Shown here one piece after another: positions 27,051-37,037 of a stretch of 64,000 bases of DNA. Both the position numbers and the translations under genes were made by a program. Position 1 is the stretch's first letter. The number at the start of each line of letters is the position of its first letter. This DNA is from Moritella dasanensis ArB 0140 (GTDB taxonomy: Bacteria > Pseudomonadota > Gammaproteobacteria > Enterobacterales > Moritellaceae), in NCBI RefSeq assembly GCF_000276805.1, contig NZ_AKXQ01000026.1, positions 1 through 64,000 on the forward strand, written 5' to 3'. The notes below the pieces were generated by a model. It searched no databases, was not told the origin of the DNA, and saw nothing but the letters and a program-made list of their open reading frames with translations.

Positions 27051-27947
27051 TTAACTACCGAGTAACGTCGCCATGGTTAAACCAATTGAAAACGATACCG
27101 TTGCCGAGATAACCGCAACACCGATGTTCTTTTGACGAATGACTTCATCAGCAATATCGATACCAGATAAGATCACTTTAATGGTAATCAACTGTAAAAC
27201 AGCAAAAATAGCCACACTAACAATCGCTGAGAATGCCCAATATGTCAGGCTAAGACCGATATTATCGGCAGCATAGGGTGCAAGACCGGTTGCCGCAGTG
27301 ATAGCCAAACCAGAACCGATTAAGAAACCCGCATAACGAATACCTACCGCCAAGTTATCATCTAAGATCAACTGCTGTAGACAATCGCCTGTACGCTTAA
27401 ATAAACTCACTCGATACTTACTCACCAGTAACATAATAATATTAGCAACAACAAACGCGGCTATCACTACAGGTAAACCATGCCAACCTTCTGTTAACAC
27501 CCATATCAACGCAGAACGCACCACAATAGCAACCGTAACGATATGGCCAAACTCAACAAATGCGGCGGTCACGTTGCCCTTTACGATCTCGTCGTGCAGG
27601 CTGACTTTTTGCAATGTCACTTTATCTTGGAAGAAATGACCGATTTTAATTAACGCAATCGCTAACAAGCCATAACCTAGCATTTGTGTGGCTTCTTCAA
27701 ATAATGAATCCGCAAAATCACCACTGGTGACACCCGTTAATACAATTGCAAGGCCAGCTAACCCGGCTGCAAAGCTTATACCAAAGGCAAAATTATCACG
27801 TTTGGCAATCTCATCATTGGCATGTAAATTTGATACCCAACCTTTGATCATTTTTAAACTCACAAATAACGCAATAATGACAATAAAGTCAATAATCAGT
27901 GCTTGTGTCGTCCACATCGTCAATCCATCAAACTCGTACATACTCAA
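27051..27947 (-). CDS. DUF350 membrane protein, tandem repeat form
   Basis: The 298-residue product has about eight membrane helices in two homologous halves, each like the single-domain YjfL of E. coli. Comparable segments are AFGISFAAGLAGLAIVLTGV in the first half and AVGIRYAGFLIGSGLAITAA in the second. DUF350 proteins have no known activity but often lie beside polyamine or phage-shock-type genes. It lies 165 bases upstream of the aminopropyltransferase and 77 bases after the lipoprotein gene, in the same direction. Confidence 0.85.
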   Translation of the reverse strand: MSMYEFDGLTMWTTQALIIDFIVIIALFVSLKMIKGWVSNLHANDEIAKRDNFAFGISFAAGLAGLAIVLTGVTSGDFADSLFEEATQMLGYGLLAIALIKIGHFFQDKVTLQKVSLHDEIVKGNVTAAFVEFGHIVTVAIVVRSALIWVLTEGWHGLPVVIAAFVVANIIMLLVSKYRVSLFKRTGDCLQQLILDDNLAVGIRYAGFLIGSGLAITAATGLAPYAADNIGLSLTYWAFSAIVSVAIFAVLQLITIKVILSGIDIADEVIRQKNIGVAVISATVSFSIGLTMATLLGS

Positions 27948-28024
27948 TCTCCATAACTTGTTCTATCTGTTTGCTCAAAGCTATTCGAACCATTTTCAAT
28001 GGCTTTCTATTAACTCACATCGGT

Positions 28025-29017
28025 CTATTTACCGCGACGTACACCACGTGATGTACGGCCGCCACTATTACGAAATGACCCGGAGCTGTTTGTTGCCTTA
28101 GTACCTGTCGCTTTATTACTGCTAGTAAACGATTTATTCGATTTAGAATAGCTACTCACCGTTTTAGTCGGCGTATAACTCGAACGGCTTAGACCAGCAG
28201 AGCCGGAACGTGTTTTCGCATAAGGCGAGCTAAATGACTGCCCTTTACGCTGAAATGATTTACGGGTTTTAGTTTCAACCGCCGCTTGCTTTACACTTTG
28301 CTTAGGGCTGGTATAACGTGAACGACCATAGTCATTGTAGTAACTATAACGACGATTTTGGCTCCAATTTGAATAGCCAACACGACCAGTCAAATCACCC
28401 AACATACGGTACATGCCGTACCACTGCCAGAAACTCGTGCCATTACTGCCACTTTGCCAGCCGCCGTAATTCGGATTACCAACCATCTGGCTACCGGCAC
28501 CGTAATCAGCACCAGCGCCAGCACTTTGTTCAGCGTATTGACTAATGGCGCCAACACGCGCTAATTGGCCATCAGACATATCCGCTAACACGTTAATAGG
28601 ATCGGTTAATGCATCATTAAACAAACTCGCTTTACTGGCATCTTGAATACGTGCAAGTTCATCCAGCAAGCCACCAGCATTATCTAATGTTACCGTCTCT
28701 GCTTTAACATCATTTAATCGCATTGCGAGATTTTGATATAAAGGTCCCTTGCGCGTTGCATCTTCTGCAATCAAGTTGGCGATACGGGTCAGTTCTGGTT
28801 TTTGTTGTTTTAAAACTTGCGCATACTCAGTCAACAATCTTGCATTGCGCACCGAGCCCGTTTCAATGCTAGACCCCAATCTGTTAAGACCGCTTTCTGC
28901 ACTGGCAACTTGTTGGTTAATTGTCGTTTGCGTTTGTTCTAGTTTTGATTCACAGCCAGCTAATAGCTGTAAAATAAATAACAGACTTATTAACTTCCAT
29001 GGTTTAATCATTGACAT
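28025..29017 (-). CDS. Hypothetical lipoprotein with Ser/Arg-rich low-complexity tail
   Basis: The 330-residue product has a clear lipoprotein signal (LLAGC, Cys22). Residues 25-150 are predicted helical. A Gly/Tyr/Trp-rich middle follows (about 165-225, with GGWQSGSNGTSFWQWYGMY and YSYYNDYGRSRY). The C-terminal 110 residues consist almost only of Ser, Lys, Arg, Thr, Gly and Ala, very basic, ending RGVRRGK. It is the first gene of the polyamine-linked unit. I do not recognise the family. The basic tail could bind anionic surface polymer or nucleic acid. Confidence 0.75.
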   Translation of the reverse strand: MSMIKPWKLISLLFILQLLAGCESKLEQTQTTINQQVASAESGLNRLGSSIETGSVRNARLLTEYAQVLKQQKPELTRIANLIAEDATRKGPLYQNLAMRLNDVKAETVTLDNAGGLLDELARIQDASKASLFNDALTDPINVLADMSDGQLARVGAISQYAEQSAGAGADYGAGSQMVGNPNYGGWQSGSNGTSFWQWYGMYRMLGDLTGRVGYSNWSQNRRYSYYNDYGRSRYTSPKQSVKQAAVETKTRKSFQRKGQSFSSPYAKTRSGSAGLSRSSYTPTKTVSSYSKSNKSFTSSNKATGTKATNSSGSFRNSGGRTSRGVRRGK

Positions 29018-29135
29018 AAATGGACACCTATCTTACCTGTCGACTCTACTATAATTACGCCATTATTTGGCTTGTTAATTCCTTGCTACTGTACGTTCTA
29101 AGCATCAGAAAATCAATTACTTAAAACGTGCTAAA

Positions 29136-31529
29136 TCACCTATTTTGTAAGCGATTATAATCTAATAAACCCGCGCGAATAGGCTGTAGCTGCTGATTCA
29201 ACGCTTGGATCGTATCACTGTGTGGCCAAAATAGAGGATCAGAGCGTCTAACACCATAATAATCTAACCAAGCAGTATAGTCTTCGCCTGTTTTCATTGC
29301 CGCCAAACGCGCCACAAATTTGGGTAGTTGTGCGGCATCTACCGTTAAATACACACTAGGGTAATCACCAATAATACCACTGACAACCGTTAACGAATCC
29401 TCTGCCGGTAATAAATTAGATTCTTCATCAAGCAAACTGGACATATTACTGTGGGCGACATTTTTCAATAAAGTATAAACGCGCTTATCATCACCATCAT
29501 TGACCAGTAATACGGCGATTTCCGGCAATTGATTAACCGGAGTACCAACCAACGCCATTAATACCTGCATTAACGCCACTTCTTGCAGTGGGGTACTTGG
29601 TTGCTGTAAAGCAAATTGGTTGGGTAAAACATCGGCTAAATGCGTCTTCAATAACGAAAATAGCTCTGCTTTATGATCTTTTGTTTGATAATCAATATTT
29701 GAATCTTTAGCGATAAAGTGTTCACTGCCTTCTAAATATTGTTGTAAGTTAATGCCTTCGTCACGATACCAATAATCATGTTCTTGCTGGCGGCTCTCTT
29801 TTGGTAACAGATTTAAAAAGTTAAACTCCGCTTCCATACGTAAAAAGTCCATATATAGTCGCGTATTTAATTGATGCCCGACATTGCCATACACATCAAA
29901 GCCAGCCACTAATAAATAGTGAATACGTTCCAGCAGCGGATAATCAATTAACCATGCTGTTTTAGGTTGCTGACCGACCAGTCCTTTAACCACAGTCGCG
30001 CTATCGAAATGACGGAATATAGTCAGCGCGGCATTGTCATTACCACGCGAGTTTTGGTTGTTTTCTGTCAGGCTGCTACCGTTCCACACCAGATGTAAGT
30101 CAAGTAATGTATCTTGATCGAATAATTGATTAACTTTACGTTTTTTAGCCTCGAAATAGGCTTTTTGAGCTTGTGAATATTGGTACCAAGTAACCACAAC
30201 CGCGGCATTACTTTCTGATTCTGCCGGTAAGCGTAAGTGGTTTTTTTGCTCAGAAAGAAAATTATCACTATTAAGTCCAGCCTGCGCTTCTCGCGTGACA
30301 AAGAATACCCAAAAATGATCATCAATCACATTCACCGCAATTTGACCACGACAAACAGGGCCTTTGATAAAGCCCATAATGGTATTTTGCGCTTCTTGCA
30401 GCATAAATTTATAACGAGACTGTGATGGTATCGCCTCAAAGGTGATAAACGGATTAGAAGCGACTGTAGGCTTGTAACTCGGTAAGCTTTTAACGTCATA
30501 TTGAGGTTGCTCAAAAATCTCTTTAAATGTACTCATGCGGGCCGGATTTAACGCATAAGGTAAATGCGTTTTCGCTAAAATAGTTTCACGTTCACGCTGT
30601 AGACGGTAATACACCCGTGTTGTTTTTGGATCGTCATACGGTCGACGCGTGGCAATAATCTCGATAGGCATGCCCGGAGGGGTTGCCGAACGAACTAATT
30701 TAAAATAACTTGGCTCTAACTCACTAAAATATAAATGGGATAAGAATAAATGCTCATAAATATAACGACTGACAAGCTGACTTTTCAGTGATTGTTGATT
30801 TAGCCATTTTTCCCAATACCTCACTTGTGTAAGGTGAGCATCAGAAAGTGCCGGTAAGGATGACATTTTAGCACCACTCGATAACCAAGATGCCAGCAAG
30901 TTAAACTCACCATTGCTTAATGCAGGTAGCCCATATGGCATGCCGCCTTCAGGATGCTGTAGTGCGTAATCATCAAACTCCCCTATCGTGCTGCATTGCT
31001 GCTGCCGATTAAGTGAAAAGTCATAACGTTCAGGTAATACTTTTGCTGATACCGATTTCCCATGCGATTTATCAAGTAGCGCATCACGTTGTTTTAATGC
31101 TAATGAACGATACAGTACGCTGGCCATCAAGTTGGCTTCCTCGACTTGTTTACGTTCATTTAATACCGCAGAGAAACCTTGTTCACGCCACGCTTGCGTT
31201 GTCGTAGCATCTTCATATAGTCGCGTTGGGGGAACAGCCAATAAACGTGAGCCACTATGAACTAACGACTTACTCAATCCCCGCTCAATGCCTTCAGGAG
31301 ACGTTAACTTTAGCTGGCATGGGGCGTCATAACAGCCATGACAGACCACACAACGTTGGTTAAGTAAGGGTTGCACTTTATTAAGATAAGTGGATGCTTG
31401 CGAACTTAATGGCTCCGCAGTGCGATCCTGTATTTTTTCAGCACCATACATTACATCGTAATTAGCCACGACCACTGCAGCACAACCAGATAGAAGAATA
31501 AATAAGACAAAAACAACAGAGCGAGACAT
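29136..31529 (-). CDS. cti: Fatty acid cis/trans isomerase Cti
   Basis: Cti converts cis to trans unsaturated acyl chains in membrane phospholipids, a rapid rigidifying response known from Pseudomonas and Vibrio. The 797-residue product has an N-terminal lipobox-like LLSGC (Cys16) and a c-type heme site CVVCH (Cys60, Cys63, His64), with two further cysteines close by (Cys66, Cys71). Family segments such as RTYDDP-like RRPYDDPKTTRVYYRL and PVCRGQIAVNVIDDHFWVFF follow. AAAGGAT lies before the ATG. It acts in the periplasm. The lipid anchor is inferred from the motif. Confidence 0.92.
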   Translation of the reverse strand: MSRSVVFVLFILLSGCAAVVVANYDVMYGAEKIQDRTAEPLSSQASTYLNKVQPLLNQRCVVCHGCYDAPCQLKLTSPEGIERGLSKSLVHSGSRLLAVPPTRLYEDATTTQAWREQGFSAVLNERKQVEEANLMASVLYRSLALKQRDALLDKSHGKSVSAKVLPERYDFSLNRQQQCSTIGEFDDYALQHPEGGMPYGLPALSNGEFNLLASWLSSGAKMSSLPALSDAHLTQVRYWEKWLNQQSLKSQLVSRYIYEHLFLSHLYFSELEPSYFKLVRSATPPGMPIEIIATRRPYDDPKTTRVYYRLQRERETILAKTHLPYALNPARMSTFKEIFEQPQYDVKSLPSYKPTVASNPFITFEAIPSQSRYKFMLQEAQNTIMGFIKGPVCRGQIAVNVIDDHFWVFFVTREAQAGLNSDNFLSEQKNHLRLPAESESNAAVVVTWYQYSQAQKAYFEAKKRKVNQLFDQDTLLDLHLVWNGSSLTENNQNSRGNDNAALTIFRHFDSATVVKGLVGQQPKTAWLIDYPLLERIHYLLVAGFDVYGNVGHQLNTRLYMDFLRMEAEFNFLNLLPKESRQQEHDYWYRDEGINLQQYLEGSEHFIAKDSNIDYQTKDHKAELFSLLKTHLADVLPNQFALQQPSTPLQEVALMQVLMALVGTPVNQLPEIAVLLVNDGDDKRVYTLLKNVAHSNMSSLLDEESNLLPAEDSLTVVSGIIGDYPSVYLTVDAAQLPKFVARLAAMKTGEDYTAWLDYYGVRRSDPLFWPHSDTIQALNQQLQPIRAGLLDYNRLQNR

Positions 31530-31683
31530 TAGTATCCTTTCATAACCGCCAGCATTTAATAAGAAAATACGAAGTACTAAGATTACTTATAAAATATGAG
31601 ATTGAGCATAATATACCGAGCCAAGTTACAAATACAAGTTGGCTACTGCCAGTGGCGGTTATCTAATCAAGCACATAAAAATA

Positions 31684-31715
31684 AAGCTAATTTAAGTATA
31701 TGCTTAAATTAGCTT
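31684..31715 (-). terminator. Intrinsic terminator after abgT-like gene
   Basis: On the minus strand GAAGCTAATTTAAG and CTTAAATTAGCTTT form a long stem with a 6-base loop, followed by ATTTTTA. It lies 44 bases after the transporter stop. Confidence 0.75.
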
Positions 31716-31758
31716 CATGTTATTTTACTAAACGCTTTGTTCAAAAAGCTAGAATTAA

Positions 31759-33321
31759 CTAGCCCATGCTATAAGTGTAAGGTGCTTGAATACCCAGTGG
31801 GATACCGAGCGCCCAATAACCCAGTAAGAATATTGTCCAAGCGATTAACATCGCAATCGAGTAAGGCATCATTAATGCTGCCAATGTACCAATACCTGAA
31901 CTCTTCATATAACGTTGTGTGTAAACAACTACTAGCGGGAAGAACACCATTAATGGTGAGATGATGTTAGACACAGAGTCACCTACACGGTAAGCCGCTT
32001 GGGTTAATTCAGGCGATATACCAACAGCCATTAACATAGGCACAAGTACTGGACCGATTAATGCCCATTTGGCTGATGCACTGCCCACTAATAAATTAAC
32101 AAATGCTGTCAGTAAAATCATGCCAACAATCGTTATTTGACCTGGCATGTCCATTGATTTAAGTAAATCAGCACCAGACAGCGCTAATAATGTACCCAAG
32201 TTTGACTGACCGAATGCTGCTAAGAACTGCGCACAGAAGAACGCCATGACAATATAGCCGCCCATGGTACCCATAGTTGCCGCCATTGCTTTAATAACGT
32301 CGTCACCTGATTTAAACGAACCAGACACACGGCCGTAAACAATACCGGGAATAATAAACAACACAAAAATAAGCGGTACAATTGATTGCATAATTGGCGC
32401 GCTGAATGATGTTAATTCACCTTCAGGTGAGCGCAGCGGTGACGTTTCAGGATAAAGCGCAACAACTAATGCCACAATACCCGCAACCATAGTCCAACCA
32501 GCATAGCTAAACGCTTTTGATTCTGCAGCAGATAACACAGCTAAATTAGGTGCTTGCTCTGCGTCTTCATCAACTGGCGTTGCAGCAAGACGAGGCTCAA
32601 TGATTTTCTCTGTCACATACCAACCAACACACACAACCAAGATTGAAGATAAACCCGTAAAGAAAATATTGGCCAGTGGGTTAACAATATAAGCAGGATC
32701 TAATACCTGAGCTGCAGATTGGGTGAAACCAGCGAGCAGAGGATCAATACCAGATGGGATAAAGTTAGCCGAGAAACCACCAGATACACCGGCGAATGCT
32801 GCCGCGATACCCGCTAACGGGTGACGACCCGCCGCATGGAATATCACACCACCCATCGGGATCACTAACACATAACCAGCATCAGCCGCGGTATGTGAAA
32901 TGATAGCGACTAAAATCAACATTGGTGTTAATAGCTTCGCTGGTGTGAAGTTAAGCATTTTCTTCAAACCAGTATTAATAAAACCAGATGCTTCTGCCAC
33001 ACCAAGTCCTAACATAGATACAAGTACAATACCTAACGGCGCAAAACTGGTAAATGTGGTGACCATATTAGCGAGAAAAGAGGCCAGTGACTGACCAGTG
33101 AGTAAATTATTCACTACAATTGCTTGACCGGTAATCGGATGGATCATGCCAAAGTCAAACTGTGAAAATAACGCCGATAATAGCCAAACAATGACTAATC
33201 CCCAGAAGAACAGAATTGCAGGATCTGGAATTTTATTCCCAGCTCGTTCAATTAGATTCAAAAATTTATCCATTGCCCCAGAGGGTTTATCAGCTGCTTT
33301 TACCACTGCTTGCTTACTCAT
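31759..33321 (-). CDS. AbgT-family transporter
   Basis: The 520-residue product has 10-12 membrane helices and the AbgT/MtrF family signatures. The opening is GNKIPDPAILFFWGLVIVW, then ISHTAADAGYVLVIPMGGVIF and GGFSANFIPSGIDPLLAGFT, and near the end GDSVSNIISPLMVFFPLVV. Members import p-aminobenzoyl-glutamate (E. coli AbgT) or export sulfonamides (MtrF). No abgAB peptidase genes lie nearby, so the substrate is open. GGTGGAGT precedes the ATG. Confidence 0.92.
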   Translation of the reverse strand: MSKQAVVKAADKPSGAMDKFLNLIERAGNKIPDPAILFFWGLVIVWLLSALFSQFDFGMIHPITGQAIVVNNLLTGQSLASFLANMVTTFTSFAPLGIVLVSMLGLGVAEASGFINTGLKKMLNFTPAKLLTPMLILVAIISHTAADAGYVLVIPMGGVIFHAAGRHPLAGIAAAFAGVSGGFSANFIPSGIDPLLAGFTQSAAQVLDPAYIVNPLANIFFTGLSSILVVCVGWYVTEKIIEPRLAATPVDEDAEQAPNLAVLSAAESKAFSYAGWTMVAGIVALVVALYPETSPLRSPEGELTSFSAPIMQSIVPLIFVLFIIPGIVYGRVSGSFKSGDDVIKAMAATMGTMGGYIVMAFFCAQFLAAFGQSNLGTLLALSGADLLKSMDMPGQITIVGMILLTAFVNLLVGSASAKWALIGPVLVPMLMAVGISPELTQAAYRVGDSVSNIISPLMVFFPLVVVYTQRYMKSSGIGTLAALMMPYSIAMLIAWTIFLLGYWALGIPLGIQAPYTYSMG

Positions 33322-33705
33322 TATTACTCCACCGTTATTCGCTAAGTTCGATTCAAAAGCAAAAATAATAGCTAAATAATGGCAATATACAAGAGTATAG
33401 TGAAGGCAATTACGTCACTTAAAAGTACACATGTATAACTGAAGAGGTATGTCAGAGCTATAAGCCACACTCGCACAGCTAAACCTATCAATACGTTATA
33501 TAACTTCACTAAAATTTAAATATCGATATTTATACCTAATATCTAGGCAGTTTAAAGCTATGTAAATTATTTACGTCGTAATTCAACCTGTACGACTAAC
33601 CATCATTACTTAGTTATATTTAATACATCAAAATAATAAACACTGTATTTAACTAAGCATTACGTCAGGTGAAATGACACGTTAATCTCAACTTGGTAGT
33701 GACAA
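33322..33705. other. AT-rich intergenic region upstream of the AbgT-family gene
   Basis: These 384 bases carry no gene I can support. They must hold the promoter of the transporter gene and the 3' end of the exonuclease transcript unit. I see no clear palindrome, hairpin with T-run, or consensus promoter. Confidence 0.4.
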
Positions 33706-34326
33706 TTATTGAGTATAACGACGCAAAAAACTATCTACTGATTTTTTCGGTGTTTTAACTAACTTCTGTAACAACGGAAAAGGAATGCTAGCTAAGCGAT
33801 AACGTGATTTAATTTCATCTAACATCACTAACCAAAGTTTAGTCGTCATTTCCGAATCAAATAACGCTCGGTGAAAACCACCATCTGACGGGATATTGGT
33901 ATATTTAATGAGTTCACCCAATTTATGGCTCGGGGCATCTTGAAAAATACGTCTTGCCACCAGCAGTGAACAACTAAACTCACCATCATAACCGCGACCA
34001 ATACGAGTCAATTCAGCATCTAAAAAACGTTTATCAAATGAGGCATTATGGGCTACTAAGTTGTAACCTTGAATAAAATCAGCAAAACGGTGCATGACTT
34101 CCTCACAAGGGGCTGCGTCTTCAAGCATGAGATTGGTAATACCCGTATAATCGGCAATGAAACTGCTGACACGACGGCCAGGATGCATCAACTCTTGAAA
34201 ACGGTCAGTGATCTTACCATTTTCAATTTTTACCGCACCGATCTCAATCGCGCGATCGCCCATATCAGGAGATAATCCAGTGGTCTCGAAATCCAATATA
34301 ATAAGGGTGTCAGCGTTTACTATCAT
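33706..34326 (-). CDS. DnaQ-family 3'-5' exonuclease
   Basis: The 206-residue product is a DEDDh exonuclease like the proofreading epsilon subunit. Exo I is [12 protein letters not shown] (Asp, Glu), Exo II is [13 protein letters not shown] (Asp), and Exo III is [10 protein letters not shown] (His, Asp). There is no clamp-binding or polymerase-binding extension, so it is probably a stand-alone DNA or RNA trimming nuclease rather than DnaQ itself. It is divergent from the Lon-family protease, with 117 bases between the starts. Confidence 0.88.
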   Translation of the reverse strand: MIVNADTLIILDFETTGLSPDMGDRAIEIGAVKIENGKITDRFQELMHPGRRVSSFIADYTGITNLMLEDAAPCEEVMHRFADFIQGYNLVAHNASFDKRFLDAELTRIGRGYDGEFSCSLLVARRIFQDAPSHKLGELIKYTNIPSDGGFHRALFDSEMTTKLWLVMLDEIKSRYRLASIPFPLLQKLVKTPKKSVDSFLRRYTQ

Positions 34327-34443
34327 TCCTATTTTCTCTCTCGTTGTAACTTAAAATCTGGTCGTGAAGTATAAAACAGTATGCTCAGACAAGCGATCTA
34401 TGTCTACACTAGGGGTAATAGCTGTTTTATAAGAGGGAACTGT

Positions 34444-36846
34444 ATGCCGATAAAACCTCTAAGTTGTAACCAATTGTATAGGACTTCAACACTCACCGAG
34501 CTTGCCGTTGATTGTAAGTCAACCAAACACCTACAACCTCTCGATCAAATTATCGGCCAAGACCGTGCCCAGCAAGCGGTCGAATTCGCCATGTCGATAA
34601 AAGAAAAAGGCTATAACATCTATGCCCTTGGCCACAACGGTCTCGGCAAACGCACCATGATACTACGCTATCTCAACCGTCATGAGCCAAGCAGTAATAA
34701 CCAAGCCGTTTTTGACTGGTGTTATACCGTTAATTTTGATGAAGCCCGTCATCCCAAACTATTAAAACTGCCTGCGGGTACTGCGCATCAATTTAAAAAA
34801 GAGGTCGAAACCCTTACCCTGCGCTTAGTCAAAGCGCTATCGATGGCCTTTGATAACGAAATCTATTTCGCTCGCTCTGAGAAGCTGAAAAACCAATTAG
34901 AAAATAAACAAGAAGCAATATTACAAGACCTCACAAAGTCCGCCGAGCAACATAGCATTAGCTTAACATTAACGGTGCAAGGTGATTACCAGCTCGTTGC
35001 CATGAACGACAAAAATGAAGCCTACTCTGAAGCCGATTTTGACGCGTTAACGGACAGTCAAAAAAAGCGTTTTGAAACTAAAATTACAGAATTAGAAATA
35101 AAGTTACGTGACATTATTCGTCAATTAACCATTTGGGAAGAAGAGTTCACCGATAAGATCCAAAAACTGGATGAACAAATCGCACAGGACGTATTAGTCC
35201 ATTGCACCACACCATTAAAAGAAAAGTACAATCATTTACCCGAGGTGAAAACACATCTCATCGCGATGAATAAAGACATATTAGACAACCTTGATATCTT
35301 TGTTGAAGACAGTGAAGATGATATTACCCTGGCTTATGCCGCGTTAGACAAAAAAATGCCGCGCCGCTATCAAATTAACGTGCTTGTGTGCCAAGAAGCA
35401 AATGCCTTCCCTATCGTGGTGGAGGAAAGTCCCAATTACCATACTATTTTTGGTTATATCGAGAATGCCACGTTCAAAGGTACTGTATTTACCGATGCCT
35501 CTTTGATCCGTGCAGGTAGCTTACACCGTGCTAATGGTGGTGTGTTAATGATTGACGCGGTCAAAGTACTTGAGCGACCGTATGTTTGGGATGGCTTGAA
35601 ACGCGCCTTACGCGCTAATAAATTAAGCCTTAGTTCACTGGAAAGAGAAGTCAGTTTATCGGGTACTATTTCACTTGATCCTGAACCAATTCCACTTTCG
35701 GTTAAGATCATCTTGTTTGGTGATTATCAGACTTATCAGCTACTACAGCAATATGATCCTGAATTCAGAGAATTATTTCGTGTTACCGCAGATTTCGAAG
35801 ATGTAATGCCCAGAACCGACATAGCAGAAGCAAACTATGCTAAGTTCATATCCAGCATTGTCCACGACAACAATATGCTGCATTGCGACCGTAAAGCCAT
35901 GAGCAGGATCATCGAGTACAGCTCACGCCAAGCGGAAGATCAAGATATGCTCTCTTTGCATTCTGTGGATATTGCCAACCTATTACGTGAAACTAATTAC
36001 TGCGCCCGCCTCGCCAATGCCACTCTTATTCGCCATCATCATGTTGAACAAGCACTGGCCAATAAACAGCAGCGAGCCGGTCGATTACAAGACTATTTAT
36101 TACATAGCTTCATGAATGGTTCCACGCTCATTGATATTAAGGGACACGTGGTCGGACAAATTAATGCACTTTCAGTTATTGCCACATCAGATAGTCAATT
36201 TGGTATTCCGGGTCGCATTACCGCGACAGCTTCTTTTGGCGAAGGTGAAATTTTCGATATTGAACGACAGGTCAAACTCGGGGGTAATATCCATTCTAAA
36301 GGGGTGATGATTCTATCCGCTTATCTTGCGTCAGTATTTGGCCAAACTGCAATCATCCCACTCACTACACGCTTAACGTTCGAGCAATCTTACGGTCAAG
36401 TCGATGGTGACAGTGCTTCACTCGCCGAATGCAGCGCCATCATCTCGGCATTTTCACAGGTCCCCTTACGCCAAGACATTGCCATCACCGGATCCATGGA
36501 TCAGTTTGGTCATGCTCAGCCTATCGGTGGCGTGAATGAAAAAATAGAAGGTTTTTTTGATGTTTGCTCATCGATTACAACATTATCAACACAAGGGGTT
36601 ATTATTCCACGTTCTAATGTGCATAATCTCATGTTAAGGAGTGATGTAATTGCAGCTGTTGAGCAAGGTTTATTCCATATCTGGGCGATTGACCATGTCA
36701 CCGAAGCCATAAACTTACTGACGAATATAATCGCGGGGTCGATGAACAATAAAGGCGAATACGCACACAATTCGGTTTTTGGCATTACCCAAACCCGATT
36801 AATCAACCTACGAAAAGATAATAATAGCGCGAACTCAAATACATAA
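34444..36846 (+). CDS. Lon-family (S16) ATP-dependent protease, LonB-like
   Basis: I chose the ATG at 34444 because AGAGGGAAC lies just before it; the ATG at 34381 has no such site. The 800-residue product has an N-terminal ATPase part with Walker A GHNGLGKRT and a Walker B-like GGVLMIDAVKVL. A long coiled-coil insert (about 110-240) interrupts it. The C-terminal Lon proteolytic domain has catalytic Ser in GDSASLAECSA and Lys in VNEKIEGFF. It lacks the N-terminal Lon substrate domain. Such soluble LonB-like enzymes are known by homology; E. coli YcbZ is a distant, altered relative. Substrates unknown. Confidence 0.9.
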   Translation: MPIKPLSCNQLYRTSTLTELAVDCKSTKHLQPLDQIIGQDRAQQAVEFAMSIKEKGYNIYALGHNGLGKRTMILRYLNRHEPSSNNQAVFDWCYTVNFDEARHPKLLKLPAGTAHQFKKEVETLTLRLVKALSMAFDNEIYFARSEKLKNQLENKQEAILQDLTKSAEQHSISLTLTVQGDYQLVAMNDKNEAYSEADFDALTDSQKKRFETKITELEIKLRDIIRQLTIWEEEFTDKIQKLDEQIAQDVLVHCTTPLKEKYNHLPEVKTHLIAMNKDILDNLDIFVEDSEDDITLAYAALDKKMPRRYQINVLVCQEANAFPIVVEESPNYHTIFGYIENATFKGTVFTDASLIRAGSLHRANGGVLMIDAVKVLERPYVWDGLKRALRANKLSLSSLEREVSLSGTISLDPEPIPLSVKIILFGDYQTYQLLQQYDPEFRELFRVTADFEDVMPRTDIAEANYAKFISSIVHDNNMLHCDRKAMSRIIEYSSRQAEDQDMLSLHSVDIANLLRETNYCARLANATLIRHHHVEQALANKQQRAGRLQDYLLHSFMNGSTLIDIKGHVVGQINALSVIATSDSQFGIPGRITATASFGEGEIFDIERQVKLGGNIHSKGVMILSAYLASVFGQTAIIPLTTRLTFEQSYGQVDGDSASLAECSAIISAFSQVPLRQDIAITGSMDQFGHAQPIGGVNEKIEGFFDVCSSITTLSTQGVIIPRSNVHNLMLRSDVIAAVEQGLFHIWAIDHVTEAINLLTNIIAGSMNNKGEYAHNSVFGITQTRLINLRKDNNSANSNT

Positions 36847-36867
36847 CTGCTACAACCTGAATGAATG

Positions 36868-36883
36868 AGTGACAAGAATCACA
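36868..36883. promoter_or_regulatory. CRP-like site upstream of the hemerythrin sensor gene
   Basis: AGTGA-CAAGAA-TCACA matches nine of the ten conserved half-site bases of the CRP consensus TGTGA-N6-TCACA. It lies about 155 bases upstream of the sensor gene and 22 bases after the protease stop. By-eye match only. Confidence 0.35.
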
Positions 36884-37037
36884 TTGATCACTCTACCTAT
36901 TTTCCACTAAGTTAAATAAATATGAATAATGATAAATAAACCACTCATTTAGGATTAGTTTTTGGTTAAATATGTTGACATAGATTAATGAAATTTTATA
37001 CTGCAGCTTGTTTAATTAATGGTAAGTGGTCGCTCTG

